Positions 63,054 through 64,000 of a stretch of 64,000 nt of DNA are shown here, in pieces. The notes below the pieces were generated by a model. It did not search any database and was not told where the DNA came from. It saw only the letters and a list, made by a program, of their open reading frames with translations. How positions within the stretch are numbered: the first letter of the stretch is position 1; every line of letters starts with the position of its first letter. Both the position numbers and the translations under genes were made by a program. The stretch is from NCBI GenBank assembly GCA_036937835.1, contig CM072873.1, forward strand, positions 16,046,001 to 16,110,000, written 5' to 3'. The DNA is from Pampus argenteus (Eukaryota; Chordata; Actinopteri; Scombriformes; Stromateidae).

Positions 63054-63411
63054 GACACCACAGCTTTCAACAATGAGTGCTTTCACGTGCACACAGTATC
63101 TACGGTAATAGCACGGATCCTGTTAAGGTCAAATTCAGGATGTGGATCTTCATGTTGCTGTAGCCAGACCATTTTGAATATTATTTTGTCAAAGGAAACA
63201 GAAACATACTCTGAAAAATTAACCACTAATATTGCCTTTTTTTTTTTTTTTTTAAATGCATGGTGTTAGATACACCATCTCATAAACTTCATACTAAGAA
63301 GATACCATAAATCTGTATGTAAACACACTCAATGTTGCTTTGATCGCATTTTTAGACATTGACTTCATTGTTGCACTTTGATTTGAAATTGATTTGAATC
63401 AAGTGAAACAC

Positions 63412-63469
63412 ACACACGCACTCGCACACTCACACACGCACGCACGCACGCACACACACACACACACAG
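63412..63469. repeat. (CA)n array with CG steps
   Basis: CA repeats with several CACGCA interruptions. Confidence 0.93.
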
Positions 63470-63680
63470 TGACGTACACTCCTGATTCAGGGACACACAT
63501 GTGCTGTACAATTCATCAAGCTTCAAGACTGACTGACACCAAACTGATACACAGAAAAGGAAAAGAACAGAAATAAACATCGCTAATGAACAGAATGACA
63601 CTCTCATTGTTCATTGTAATATTACAGTGTTTCTGATGCAGCACCTTTAGAATTTAAAGACATTAAGAGTGAAGAGAAGT

Positions 63681-63716
63681 GTGATGATGATGATGATGAT
63701 CATCATCATCATGATG
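63681..63716. repeat. Inverted trinucleotide array (GAT)n-(CAT)n
   Basis: Six GAT units run directly into four CAT units around a central GATC, giving a hairpin with about 13-base arms. Confidence 0.9.
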
Positions 63717-64000
63717 GGGGTTGACAGGAGGAGGGGAAAGGAGACAAAATGGACCAGTGATTTTCATTTTAAAAGGGACAGACATCATGTTTGCATACTG
63801 TTACAACATGCCTATGACAGCAGAGTGTGTCTCATCGCATCTCTATCAGCGAAAATACAATCAAACAAATAAACCACAATTCTACTTGGAGCCTGGAATG
63901 ATGGCAAGAAGAGGAAGTGAAGGGGCAGAAGGGGAGTGACAGAGGAGAAAGATTTCAAATCAGGTTGTCTGCTTTCACCAGCCAACATCAAGAGTAGATT

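Larger units (their letters stand above)
61622..64000. other. slc2a2 upstream region and non-coding right end
   Basis: No coding exon was recognised. The first few hundred bases should hold the slc2a2 5'UTR and promoter. Further right are CA arrays (62014, 62365, 63412), poly-A and poly-T runs (63028-63053, 63238-63253) and an inverted GAT/CAT array (63681-63716). By human gene order the next gene is tnik on the same strand, so its 3'UTR could reach into this part. Confidence 0.4.

Overview
The window is vertebrate nuclear DNA, almost certainly from a ray-finned (teleost, probably percomorph) fish. Genes are split by GT-AG introns, the proteins match vertebrate families end to end, introns are fairly compact, dinucleotide (CA/TG)n arrays are very frequent, and several interspersed repeats resemble families common in spiny-rayed fish. 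There is nothing prokaryotic here: no operons, CRISPR arrays, rRNA or canonical tRNA genes were seen.

Three protein genes can be reconstructed completely. cldn11 (claudin-11, tight junction protein) is on the + strand at 7.2-9.6 kb in 3 coding exons. slc7a14 (cationic amino-acid transporter family, lysosomal) is on the - strand at 16.8-23.1 kb in 9 coding exons. slc2a2 (GLUT2 hexose transporter) is on the - strand at 57.6-61.6 kb in 12 coding exons. All exon phases add up and every splice site used is canonical. The order cldn11 - slc7a14 - (eif5a2) - slc2a2 is the same as in the human 3q26.2 block, where RPL22L1 and EIF5A2 lie between SLC7A14 and SLC2A2, so this is conserved synteny.

Between slc7a14 and slc2a2, at the expected place and strand, sits a broken eif5a2. 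Its first coding exon has frame-disrupting indels and a premature stop. Its second coding exon and the splice sites are intact, and the last two coding exons were not found. It is probably a gene that decayed in place, perhaps the lost member of a genome-duplication pair. No rpl22l1 was found.

The rest is non-coding. 0-7 kb holds the last exon of an unidentified + strand gene, old repeats and a CpG-rich promoter-like stretch facing left. 23-33 kb is probably the long first intron and 5' non-coding exon of slc7a14, with its promoter near 33 kb. 33-54 kb is a gene desert with microsatellites, a 5'-truncated LINE end and an old interspersed repeat. 62-64 kb has no coding sequence; by synteny it could lie near the 3' end of tnik. 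No new biological system was recognised. The points most worth checking are the eif5a2 wreck, the hybrid HLS motif in GLUT2, the tandem splice acceptor of slc2a2, and the minus-strand promoter near 3 kb.
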